Source: Thelephora terrestris
Taxonomy: Eukaryota > Basidiomycota > Agaricomycetes > Thelephorales > Thelephoraceae
Direction of reading: 5' to 3'
Assembly (NCBI GenBank): GCA_015956445.1
Contig: WIUZ02000012.1
Location: 868,001 to 932,000, forward strand
DNA: 64,000 bases
Shown: positions 35,313 through 45,139 of the stretch, one piece after another
Position numbering within the stretch: position 1 is the first letter of the stretch
Layout: each line of letters starts with the position of its first letter
Position numbers and translations under genes: made by a program
The notes under the pieces: generated by a model
Told to the model about the DNA's origin: nothing
The model's input: only the letters and a program-made list of their open reading frames with translations
Databases searched by the model: none

Positions 35313-36417
35313 TCTGGATTCGCAGACGCAACGCTACTACCGTCGCTCGCTTCACCCTCTTCCAAATCCTCTCTCGCTTTCTTTTTGGGCGATTTGACCT
35401 CACCGGGCTCTTCCGGCAGTTCTCCCATCTCAATATCGTCGTCATCCTTTGTAGGTACCGAGATAGGTGAGGACACCCGGGGGGAAGAAACCTCTGAAGA
35501 GATGGCTTTCGATTGTAGTTGACGCTGAGCGACAGACGTTATTGGGACTGGAGTGGAGAATCGAGAAGGAGTGAACGGTTTGGCATTGGGGTTGAGGGAA
35601 GACTCGTCGGTCAATCTTTCGTCATCAGGTGGGTCATGGGCGTCTTCACTGGCAACGTCTGATTGAAGAAGGTCTGGGTCTTTTCCGAGTAAACGTAGGG
35701 AACTGATGTCGTTGATAATGGTGTCCAACGCGGTTCTTTGAGCCTGGACGAGGCGGGTTTGGGTCTCATGCTCTGAGAGAATGGCGGCAATATCATTCTC
35801 GAGAGAATCGATGGATCTGTCAAATTGGTGGGCTTTTTGAGACTTTAGTACGCCGTGACGGTGGGCTTACTGCTGCAGCTCGTCTCTGGACGGGAGTTGA
35901 TTGATTTTCTCGGCGATAAGGTCGTATTCTATCATCTGACGACGTGAGAGTTGTGCGTCTTCCAGGGAAGTCTTGAGTTGTTCTATCTGTCCTTTCAGAG
36001 ACTCGCGTTCGTCCTCTGAGAGAATTGCTTCAGTTCGAAGGGGTCGTGTGCCGGACTGCCACACACCTATTCTTTGTTTTTCTCGCTCATATTGTTCCAC
36101 TTGTCGCCTCTCTGCCTCACATACGAGGACAGCTTTTTTGAGGGTAAGGTGGAAGGAATCGAGCTCTACCCTGAAGAGCTCCTTAGCCTCTTCGATAGCT
36201 ACGGGTTCGGGCTTGGTTTCAGGCGGGTGCAGAGGATACGCGACTGAGGCGTAAGTGTGATACCGTTTGATGACTTTTTTGAGAACTTTCTCGTCGTTTG
36301 TTATCCTGGAATGGATGATTGCGTCTGTAGATGAGTAAACAGCTACACAAGACGGAAAATCTCGGGAAACCGATCCTCACCTTCCTCCTCCGGGGTGGGC
36401 GGTTGGATGGTGGCCAT
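35303..36417 (-). CDS. THO complex subunit 7
   Basis: A coiled-coil subunit of the THO/TREX complex, which couples transcription to mRNA export. The start MATIQPPTPEEE at 36415-36417 is followed by an intron, then DAIIHSRITNDEKVLKKVIKRYHTYA-like text, the conserved THOC7 N-terminal block, and SVAYPLHPPETKPEPVAIEEA. A long heptad region runs through VEQYEREKQRIG, LKGQIEQLKTSLEDAQLSRRQMIEYDLIAEKINQLPSRDELQQ. After a second intron it continues to RTALDTIINDISSLR. The C-terminal 110 residues are acidic and Ser/Pro-rich with a lysine patch (KSPKKKARED) and end NPDYE. The stop TAG at 35303-35305 lies inside the last codons of the tRNase Z gene on the opposite strand. Confidence 0.87.
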
Positions 36418-36678
36418 GTTGCTCACACGGATATCACCGGAGATAACCGACAGACGAGGAACCAAAGGAACCAATTCAAAAATCCTCGGAAGAAGTGGCC
36501 GACGAACGTTCAATCATGTGACCCGGAGCTGGAGGGGAAGTATGTGCCACTTTGCTTCGAACGTTTTTCAGTTCTTCCTCCCATCTCCACCGACAGGGCT
36601 GAACTTCTTTCACCTGGGCCGGGTATCACGCAGCGCTCACCTCCTCTAGCCTTCTATTCTTTTCTCCGTTGACAGCAA
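36418..36678. promoter_or_regulatory. Bidirectional promoter region THO7 / VTC1
   Basis: The two divergent genes have start codons 261 bp apart, so this short stretch must carry both promoters. A pyrimidine-rich tract precedes the VTC1 ATG. No specific site is recognised. Confidence 0.55.
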
Positions 36679-37288
36679 ATGTCTACCCAGCCTCTCCTTC
36701 AACGCACCGCTAACAAGCGCATCGCTCTCCCGGTCAGGGTAGAGCCCAAGGTCTTCTTTGCCAATGAACGCACTTTCCTCTCATGGCTTCACTTCACCGT
36801 CGTGCTCGGTGGTCTAGCCGTCGGCCTCCTCAACTTTGGTGATAAGGTACAAACCCTCCGTTTCAGCCATCCCTCCCCCTGCTGGGCACTCACTCCTCCC
36901 TCGCTGATAGGTCGGGAAGATCAGTGCATCCATGTTTTCTATCGTCGGTATGTCCCTGTTATCTTTTCAAATAGGTTTAAACATGCTCAAGGTTATGAAT
37001 TCGTTTACCAAGCTATCGGGGTGATGCTGTACGCCCTCTTCACTTATCACTGGAGAGCTGCCGCCATCCGACGCGGAGGAAAGCAGCAGTACGACGACCG
37101 CATTGGCCCCGTGAGTCGAAAGTGCGGCTCCCATGTGCCAACTGTATTCTGATGCTCCCGATAGACAATCCTTTGTATTGCGCTGCTCAGTACGCCTTCC
37201 CATCACTCCGCACCCGTGCTTCCTTGTACTGACCCATCACTCAGTCGCTATCGTCATTAACTTTGTGCTTCGTTTCACATCGGATTAG
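36679..37288 (+). CDS. VTC1: Vacuolar transporter chaperone subunit 1
   Basis: A small membrane subunit of the VTC polyphosphate polymerase complex at the vacuole, built only from the three-helix DUF202-type domain. Exons 36679-36846, 36911-36947, 37013-37110, 37165-37189 and 37245-37288 give 123 residues, near the 129 of yeast Vtc1. Key residues: [37 protein letters not shown], whose basic residues line the polyphosphate channel in the family, then [22 protein letters not shown] and the last helix [18 protein letters not shown]. Several exons are only 25-44 nt, so the model depends on splice reading, but the protein is continuous and family-like. Confidence 0.92.
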
Positions 37289-38351
37289 TTCCAAGCTCCC
37301 CCCCCCCTCCGTTCCAAATATCACAAAGTTACTGAGGGTGGGCTACCTGAGTGGGCTGGCTGTATGCACCAAATACGTTTCTATCACCCTTTCCGCTAAC
37401 AGTGTACATAAATCGCTGCCGAATCTACCGTTGCCTGCTGCCCCCTATGTAATCTTGGTAGTTAGGCTGTGCAACTAAAGTGGTGTCGTTTCTCCTTACT
37501 TCGGTCTTGTCTCCTCAAGTGTCGTATCACGTTGTTACCGGAGATGCGAAGTTCCCAGAATGGATACGTCTAGCTGAAGAAGATTTCGCAGCCTATGGCG
37601 GGCTCACAAGAATCCAGTGTATGGGCCATGCTCGCGGTGGATGCCCTATCATCCGAATGCGTTTCATGGCGCAGTGGTTATCCACATTTCAACCAGGGAC
37701 GCACGGAAAATTTGAGACTTCGGCGCTTCAGCAAGGGGAAAGCGCCCGGTTAACCTTTGACGGCAAGGAGGGGACGGATCTCGGAAAATTCAAAACAGCC
37801 TTGCTTCATTTGAGGTCTTCCCCAAGGCCTGCAACAATTTCTGGGCGCTTGCCCGTAGAGCATAGTGAAATTCGTAGCATAGTCCCGTGCAAAAGAAACA
37901 CCATCGCGAGTCGAAGGAGCTTCGGATCTGCGCAGAAGAGACACGTCCTTCAGAGGACGTGGGTGTATCTTGGCTGACATTAGTGCCCTCGAATGACCCA
38001 GGTGCTCTGCTAGTAGTGATGTTCCATACGCGTAGGTCCCACGAGAAGAAATATATCTATCCTTCTGAAGTGTCGACGTCTTGGCGGACTCGGTAGATCA
38101 CTAGCCAAGATAAAGCCCGTCGTTGCAAGTTTGTTCACCAAGTCGCAAAATGGTCACTGTGAAGGGCAAAAAATATTCAAACCGTTGGATAAGCTCTACC
38201 CACCTTAACGAACTCCCAGGTCTTGCACCAACCCCTCCTCTAGCACAGAGGCATCATCGTTGACAGTGAGTCTGGGCGGCAATCTCCGTCGATCGACGGA
38301 AGCCCCTGGACTTGGAGGTGGTGCCAAACCCACCAAACGACTTTTTCCAAG
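37289..38351. other. Intergenic VTC1 / MOB1
   Basis: No exon recognised. A 165-codon open frame at 37480-37977 has no known motif and no fitting splice partner and was left out. A run of nine C occurs near 37303. Confidence 0.45.
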
Positions 38352-39474
38352 ATGTCTGCATTCTTCGGCTTGTAAGCCTCATAAATCCACTCCAACCCAC
38401 CCGCCATCTGACTGGCTACTCTCCAGAGGGAAGACCCGTACTTTCAAACCGAGGAGGGACATCCCAGAAGGAACGAAACAGTATCAGCTACGAAAGTACG
38501 CCGAAGCCACTCTCGTACGTCGGCGTTACCTGGCCCAAATGAGTACTTTTATCGAGCTGCGAGTGTGTCTAGGGTTCTGGTAATCTGCGATTGGCTGTTC
38601 AGTTGCCCGATGGCGAAGACACCAACGAGTGGTTGGCCGTGCACGGTGCGTCACCAAACTACCCAATCTCGCTCTAGTTTATTGCTGACTATCTACTTTG
38701 CATAGCTGTCGACTTCTTCAACCACTTGAACATGCTTTACGGCACCATCACCGAGTTTTGTACCCCACAAGAGGTCCGTTCACGTTCGATGCTTGCCCAC
38801 CACAGATTCCTCGTTGAACCTTACCCGCGCTTTCACAGTGTCCGGTAATGTCTGCCGGTCCAAGGTGACCGCCCAGCTGGAAATCCATCTGTGCCATTCT
38901 GACTGCGGCGTGGCTAGATACGAGTATCTCTGGGAGGACGGCGTGAAGTACAAACGCCCCGCGAAGCTATCCGCACCAGAATACGTCGACGCGCTGATGA
39001 ACTGGGCCCAGGGTCTCCTCGATAACGAGAAGTACTTCCCTAACCAAATCGGTGCGAAAGGCTGGATGGCTCCATTGCGACGCTCCACTGTGTTGCTCAC
39101 GGTTCCGTGCTCTAGGTGTCCCTTTCCCAAAAGATTTTAGAGATACCGTCGGGACGATCTTCAGGCGACTGTTCCGCGTCTATGCCCACTTGTATAGCAA
39201 CCACTTCGACCAGATCTGCGCCCTTGGCATCGAGGGTGAGTAGCGGGCCGCTCTGCTGGTAGGCTTCGAGCTTATCCATCTACTAGCTCATCTGAACACG
39301 AGTTACCGACACTTCTTCCTATTCGTGCACGAGGTTCGTAACGAGAAAGAAATCCGATCCCAAACCAATCTCAACCTGACCGATATTTGGCAGTTCGATC
39401 TCGTTGAAAAGAAGGAACTCGCTCCCCTCGACGAGCTCAATGACGCGATCCTCGCGGAAGACAAGGGCCGATAA
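38352..39474 (+). CDS. MOB1: MOB1 kinase activator
   Basis: A Mob1/phocein protein that binds and activates NDR/LATS-type kinases (Dbf2 in yeast) in mitotic exit and septation. The first exon is tiny (MSAFFGL) and splices to GKTRTFKPRRDIPEGTKQYQLRKYAEATLGSGNLRLAVQLP, the family start. Zinc ligands are visible as [22 protein letters not shown] and, on the other side, HLYSNHFDQI. WADGVKYKRP-like WEDGVKYKRPAKLSAPEYVDALMNW and PFPKDFRDTVGTIFRRLFRVYAH are also diagnostic. The C terminus is NTSYRHFFLFVHEFDLVEKKELAPLDELNDAIL..DKGR. About six introns. No damage seen. Confidence 0.94.
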
Positions 39475-39605
39475 AGTCTGTGCCACTCCGTTCAATCGAC
39501 CACACGTCGAAAGCATGTATATACCCCCGTTGTAAACCACCGACAATCGTATTCTCGGAGTGTAGAATAATGGAATGATTTTTGGCCAGGGAGGTGGGGG
39601 AGAGA

Positions 39606-40615
39606 TTATATATACGAGACGGACATAACCCAATCCTTCTTCAGAGCAAACCCGTTCAAGTTTTCTTTGGCCACCGCGGCCAGTTGAGGGGTCTCGTATA
39701 AGATCTGGGCCATTTTGACCGGTTGACCGGCAGCGTTGGGGGTCGGGGAAACGAGTACTCGCACGGTTTGCAACCCCCGGTATCTGATCCAGAGAACGAT
39801 CGGCACGGGCACGGTGGACGCATTGGAAGGAGGGGACGCACTGTTGGAAGAGGACGGATAGAACGTCGTCTGTAACTTCTTGCGGCAAGTTCGTACAAAG
39901 TAGCTGGGCAGATGGTTGTTGTGTTGTTGCTGAAGCGATATTAATACCGGTACAAAATGAGGGTACAAAAATTCACCTTTCGAAGGGGCGGCGGGTTCGT
40001 CGTCATCGTCGTCGTCCAGCTCCATTTCCTCATCGCTCTCTTGTTGCTTCTCTCTCTTCGCCTGGCGTCCGGCAGGGCCATCATCATCCCTGGGCCGTTT
40101 CTCGGATAGCGAAACCCCACTCGCAAATTTCGAGTTAAACTCGGAGAGTGCGCCTGCGTGTGCACTTTTGGGAGGAACAAAGTTTGGATCCTCCCTCTTC
40201 AAAGTCGCATAAGATTTAGCCTTGGCGTATGATATCCGCTATCGTCCCAGATGACAATTGTTCCAGGGGAAATCAAGATCGACAGACCCAAGCCGACCGT
40301 GTGCAGAAAAAGAGTGGGGAACCTGGTTGGATCAACCTGAAATACGACGCTGATTGGCTGACAATCCCTCACCAGTGGCTTATCGTAGAACGTCATACCT
40401 GCGCAAGCCCTCATCGCAGACGTCGCCCCCGCCAAATCTGCGAAGACCAAGAACGCTTGACCTCGCATCTTGGGACTTTTCGTCGCGACGACATCGATCA
40501 CCTTCCCGTAGGTCGCGAAAAGCGCGTAGAGCTGGGTGCGTAGCTCCTCTTTGTTGATCTTGTCGTTCAGGTTGTTGATGTAGAGCGTCGTGTTGGGTTG
40601 GGCGGCTGAGTCCAT
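39606..40615 (-). CDS. U1A/U2B'' spliceosomal RNA-binding protein
   Basis: A two-RRM snRNP protein that binds a stem-loop of U1 or U2 snRNA. RRM1 opens at the start: MDSAAQPNTTLYINNLNDKI (RNP2 LYINNL), LFATYGKVIDVVA, and RNP1 RGQAFLVF; an intron after FYDKPL leads into RISYAKAKS. A linker with KRPRDDD and an unusually acidic run (ELDDDDDDEP) follows. RRM2 carries LLCTNLPQEVTDDVLSVLFQQ, then RVLVSP and KMAQILYETPQLAAVAKENLNGFALKKDWVMSVSYI at the end. One gene serving both U1A and U2B'' roles is usual in many lineages; which snRNA it binds cannot be told from the sequence. Confidence 0.91.
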
Positions 40616-41417
40616 TTTGGTAGGGTTGAGGTGGGATGGATGGGCGTTTGTAATCGGACTACATGGACTGAGGTTCCCACGGTTAGGGGTTTCCTTATCT
40701 CTTCGAGGTTCGGGTCGGAAGGCACCTTGAGCGTCGAGTTGAGAGGCGTTGCCTACGTGGTATTAACTAGGTTTGTGTCTCTCAAGCAGAATACCACTCT
40801 CAAAATATCTCCTGACGTCCAAGGAACGAACGACGCTTAACGTTCTTGAGGCCACCACCTTTCAAGCGTGTACGGAGATGAGTATTGCGCATCATTTTGA
40901 CGATCCCATCGTGCACAATCCCGTACTCGGCTGGAAGCCCAGGTATCAAATATCAATGGATCGCTCAGCCTTATCTCTCCTTTGGCCATCGATTTCATGA
41001 GCAGCTGAAATCATTTGGTCCATGTGCTTCCAGGCTTGGCGCTGTCGTATTGATGCACGATGCATGACATGCATGATTGCAATGTGCACAGTGAACGTTG
41101 GATGCAAAGGCTACAAAGGCGGATAACAATTGCGTTCCCACGATCAGGGGAAAGTTGATGCACGTGTGCTAAAGCAGGACGCGTCGAGTACAAATTCACG
41201 GCATTTTTTTACATGGTGCGATCCGTTACCGCACCTCCAGCCGGGCCGCTTTTCATCCCTCTCCCCCTCTTTGCCTGGTGACAGCACCTTCCACCAACTT
41301 ACCTGTAGCGACGGTCTCAGGGCATCCAAGCTCTACTGCAACTCAACCGTCCGTGAGGTCGACTCCCACTCCTTTAAAAGAAGAGACTCAGTCCGAAGAG
41401 GTGACGCAACAGTCAGG
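40616..41417. other. Divergent intergenic region
   Basis: Shared upstream region of the U1A/U2B'' gene (minus) and the ceramide synthase gene (plus). No gene seen. TTTAAAA near 41372 could serve as a TATA element for the plus gene. Confidence 0.45.
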
Positions 41418-42787
41418 ATGAACGCCGACATACTCCCGCCATGGGTCGCCGCATACATCATTCCATTTTTCTCTCTGTCGTACCCAATGGATCCGCCTCC
41501 AAAGTCTGACTCCTTCCAGGATTACCCACACTTCGGGAATGGCTGGCTCGACGTCTGCACGATCATTGGTTTGATCTCAGCTATGGCCATTCTCCGAGAT
41601 CTGGCCCGGCTTTTCTTGTTTGAGCCATTTGCGCACTGGAAATTGGCCAGGGATCTGAGGGCCAAAAAGCTCGCGGGCAAGGGCAGGGGTTCGTTGTCAC
41701 CGTCGCTTAAAGCGAAAGTGGTTTCGAACGGAACAGCGAATGGTCATCATGCCAATGGAGACGCCCATGAAATCACCTTCACCGTTGTAGAGAAGAGGAG
41801 GATGCATAGAAGTGTTTTGAGGTTCGCGGAGCAGGGATGGGCACTGCTTTGCTATTCCTTCCAATGTGGATTCGGACTCGTGAGTTTCTCCTTTTTTCCT
41901 CGCATCGTACTTGTCGGTTGATTTGGTTTGGATTGGTAGTACGTTCATTATAATTTCCCAACAAAAATGTGGTCTCCTGCGGCTGGTATCTGGTCCGGAT
42001 ACCCTTCTCAGCATTATCCATTACCGGGGCCAGTCAAGTTCTATTACCTGAACGAGACTGCATTCTATATCCACGGAATATTCATCTTGACTGCCGAAGC
42101 GAGGAGGAAAGATCATATTCAGATGATGTCGCACCACTTCATCGCGATCGCTCTCATGTTGCTCTCCTACTTCTGGAACTTTACCAGGGTTGGATGTCTC
42201 ATCATGCTCCTCATGGACATTTGCGACGTTTTACTTCCGGTACGTTTTTGGTGTATATATGCGCCTTTCTCGCTGTTATTTTGCATCCCCTTTCTGATAC
42301 ACGTAACGCAGTTGGCCAAGATGATTAAATACATGGGGGGCAGTCTGAGTTGCGACATCGTGTTCGGCCTCTTCATGTTCGCCTGGCTCATCACCCGGCA
42401 TATCCTGTTCATGCTCGTCATCGCATCGATTTATGCGGACTTCCCGTATTACAGTCAATTCAGATGGGATCCACTGAATGGGTATTACGCGTCCGAGAGA
42501 ATCTACATTGCTTTCATGGTGTTGATGAGCCTTCTACAAGTTAGTTTTATTTCCTGTTTGCGTCGCATTGGAGACTGAGCAACTTTCCCGCGTTAGGTAC
42601 TCCAACTGATCTGGTTCTGTACAATTTTGAGGGTGGCTTACAAGGTTTTGACTGGAGGAGGGGCTGAGGACGATCGAAGTGATGACGAAGAGTACGTTCT
42701 TTTCGTATCCCTCTACTCAGTCACGTACTCACATAATTTACCCCCAGCGAGGAGGACGAAGATGACGACCAAAAGAAAGATCGTTGA
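41418..42787 (+). CDS. Ceramide synthase (Lag1/Lac1 family)
   Basis: An ER multi-pass enzyme that N-acylates sphingoid bases with acyl-CoA. The TLC domain is clear: FYYLNETAFYIHGIFILTAEARRKDH, then the Lag1 motif MMSHHFIAIALMLLSYFWNFTRVGCLIMLLMDICD with the paired histidines and the following acidic residues. Later helices are FGLFMFAWLITRHILFMLVI and ILRVAYKVL. The N-terminal part has a first helix (IGLISAMAILRDLARLFLF) and a Ser/Gly-rich loop, TANGHHANGDAHE. Introns follow CGFGL, CDVLLP and SLLQ, plus one near the end. The C-terminal tail is highly acidic (EDDRSDDEESEEDEDDD) and phosphorylatable-looking, as in yeast Lag1/Lac1. Start ATG at 41418. Confidence 0.94.
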
Positions 42788-43144
42788 ATAGCCTGACGCG
42801 GGAGTTCCACGCAGTGCTGGGTATACCTGTGACGATTTACATTCTCCATCTTATATTTCATCTTAAACTCCTCTATTCCCTCCTGTACACACGATATACC
42901 CCTAAGTACCATAAGCAAACCCGAGAGCCTCGAGGAAACCCGTTGAATACGCTTTTGAGTTTCGCCGTGACATGCGTGACTCAATCACATCATACGCCTC
43001 CCCACCTGCTGCGATCCTCCCGGAACGATATCTGTCTGTCCACTTCCGTCATCTCAACCGGCGGAACCAGTGCACCAAATCCTTGCCGTATTGCGATATT
43101 CGCCACCTCTTCGACAAACGTCACCCCACGGAACGATAAACGGT
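42788..43144. other. Intergenic ceramide synthase / SNF7
   Basis: 3' UTR and promoter of the next gene; no exon recognised. Confidence 0.45.
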
Positions 43145-44049
43145 ATGGCCGGTTGGATGGGCTCACTTTGGGGACGAAAGGATACGCAGCAGGTGTCAAG
43201 GGATGCGATTGTTGGCCTGCGCCAACAACTGCAGATGATTGAGAAGAAAGAGGAGTATACGCTGAAGAAGGTTGAGGAGGAGATGGCTAAGGCTAAGGCT
43301 AACGCCATAACGAACAAGGCTGGTATGTCAATCTCATCTTCCTGGGGTGTGACTATTGTTCATCTGTGCTGAATAAACGGTTGTGTCGTTCCTGTGTGCA
43401 TGCGGATGCAGTTTCTCTCGCTGCACTGAAGCGGAAGAAGATGCTAGAGAACGAGCTGGAGAAGCTACAAGGAACGAAGTTCCAACTTGAGATGAACGTG
43501 AACACGCTCGAGTCTGCGAAGATAAACCAGGAAACTATGCTTGCGATGAAGAAAGCGGCTGATGCTCTGAAAACAATTCATGGTGACCTGTATGTCCATT
43601 CCATGATCTTCCCGAGATGCATGTGCTCATATGTGGGTGTTCAGCTCGATCGACAAGGTTGACAAGACTATGGCGGATATCCAGGAACAGACACAACTTG
43701 CGGCTGAGATCCAGGATCAGATTTCGAGTGGACCGCTTGGTGCTGATCTTGACGAGGTGCGTCATTTCCGTGTGGATCTTCTACTATGATCGAATCCTCA
43801 CTTGTTGCTTTAAGGATGAGCTGAGGAAGGAGTTGGAGGATCTTGAGCAAGACAAACTGAACGAGATGTTGCAGGGTGCGGAGCCTGCACCAATACATCT
43901 GCCACCAGGCGCTACGAGGACAATAGCAGGTAGGTTCATGGTCACGATCTTCATTATCACGAGGTCGGCTGATCTTTGTAGCCGAGCAACCAGCAGAACT
44001 GGACGAGGAAGAAATGCTGAAGAAGTTACAGGCCGAACTTGCGATGTGA
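43145..44049 (+). CDS. SNF7: ESCRT-III subunit Snf7/Vps32
   Basis: The filament-forming ESCRT-III core protein for multivesicular body formation and membrane scission. The start MAGWMGSLWGRKD is followed by the basic helical hairpin (RDAIVGLRQQLQMIEKKEEYTLKKVEEEMAKAKANA, AALKRKKMLENELEKLQGTKFQLEMNVNTLESA, ETMLAMKKAADALKTIHGDL), then the acidic regulatory half (IDKVDKTMADIQEQTQLAAEI, DELRKELEDLEQDKLNEML). The C terminus is EMLKKLQAELAM, a likely MIM1-type helix that binds Vps4. Five exons with short introns. The net charge switch from basic to acidic is as expected. Confidence 0.94.
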
Positions 44050-44684
44050 CGCCTTTGTTCCGGCTTCGTTCTCCTCATATCCTCGTGTAGTCGCCGCTGT
44101 ACAGCTTACCTTCCATTTCTCTATCTTTCGTGTACGTTTTTCTCTTCCCCACACTCGTATTGGAGGGGAGCAGTTGTTGCTGAACGACCTTAATTTCGTG
44201 TAGATTTGAAACCGTCATTACCCACGACCTATCGATTATTTAGTTCTGTCCAAGACCCCGATTGCGGAGGTTCATATGATAGATCGTCCATCCCTTTGCC
44301 CGAGTGACCCGAGTGGCCTTGTCTACCCCGTCTGCTCTTCTTTGGCTCACATGTTTTCTCGGAGGTGACTGTTCAACCCCAGTGAGAAATCGCGCGAATG
44401 GGAACGAGCCGGGTTCATCACTGGCGAACCGGAACGAAACGTGGCAACCGGGATCTAGGCCATGCAACTCGGGTCTATCCGAAGTCGCGTGGACTTAATT
44501 AGTTCGCGCGAAGTTCAACTTCTTTAAGCTTCTCTAATTCATTTTGTACACTTAAAACATATCTTCGTGTTATCTGAATATTTGGCGTGAATTGAGATGA
44601 TTTTTTTTCGAAAATTCCTAAGTCCCTCCTTCGCTCTAAGCCTCCCATATCTCCCGGGAGCATATTGCCAACTCCCTTCCTCGA
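44050..44684. other. Left flank of the transposon complex
   Basis: No gene seen. The left end of the DNA transposon should lie here, but no CACTA-type terminal inverted repeat matching the right side could be identified by eye. Confidence 0.4.
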
Positions 44685-44783
44685 ATGTCCCTTGCCTTAG
44701 GTGGAGATGGGGACCCCTCGAAACTTCCTTGCAAGTGTGCGAAGTGTGCGCTTCACGGCGTAAGGTACCTTGCTAGACGGACG

Positions 44784-45137
44784 TGTTGAGCAGGCAGAGT
44801 ATAATATTATACTACTACATGGATACTCTAATCCTTACCTGAAGGGGAGAGGCTTTATAGTTGCTAGTGGGAGAGAGAGAGAGAGAAGCGATTGATTGAT
44901 CTATGGACACATGAGGGGTATATATACTATCTACTCTATTAACGTCACATCTATACAGTGTGACTGATGCATGGTCCGTGCGGCGGCTTAAGGCACGCGC
45001 GCGTTATACCAATCGATCGGGTCACTGATGTGACACCGTCCCTTCGGGTCGCTTATTCAGCGCTCTCCGGCATCGGCTCTCGCACGAAGCGGTAGAGCCG
45101 GTTGACCCGTTGCCGGACACAGACCTTCGGTTCAACA
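44784..45137 (-). repeat. Solo LTR of the copia family, inverted
   Basis: 354 bp reading as the reverse complement of the two copia LTRs at 48385 and 54408, from TGTTGAGC to GGTTCAACA. By eye it differs at about five substitutions and one single-base deletion. It is flanked on both sides by GGACG (44779-44783 and 45138-45142), a perfect 5-bp target duplication, so it arose by insertion followed by LTR-LTR recombination. It sits within the first exon of the Tnp2-type transposase, after codon 33. Confidence 0.95.
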
Positions 45138-45139
45138 GG

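Noticed and set aside
37480-37977. 165-codon plus-strand frame between VTC1 and MOB1
   Set aside because: No recognisable motif, non-ATG-like context and no fitting splice partners.
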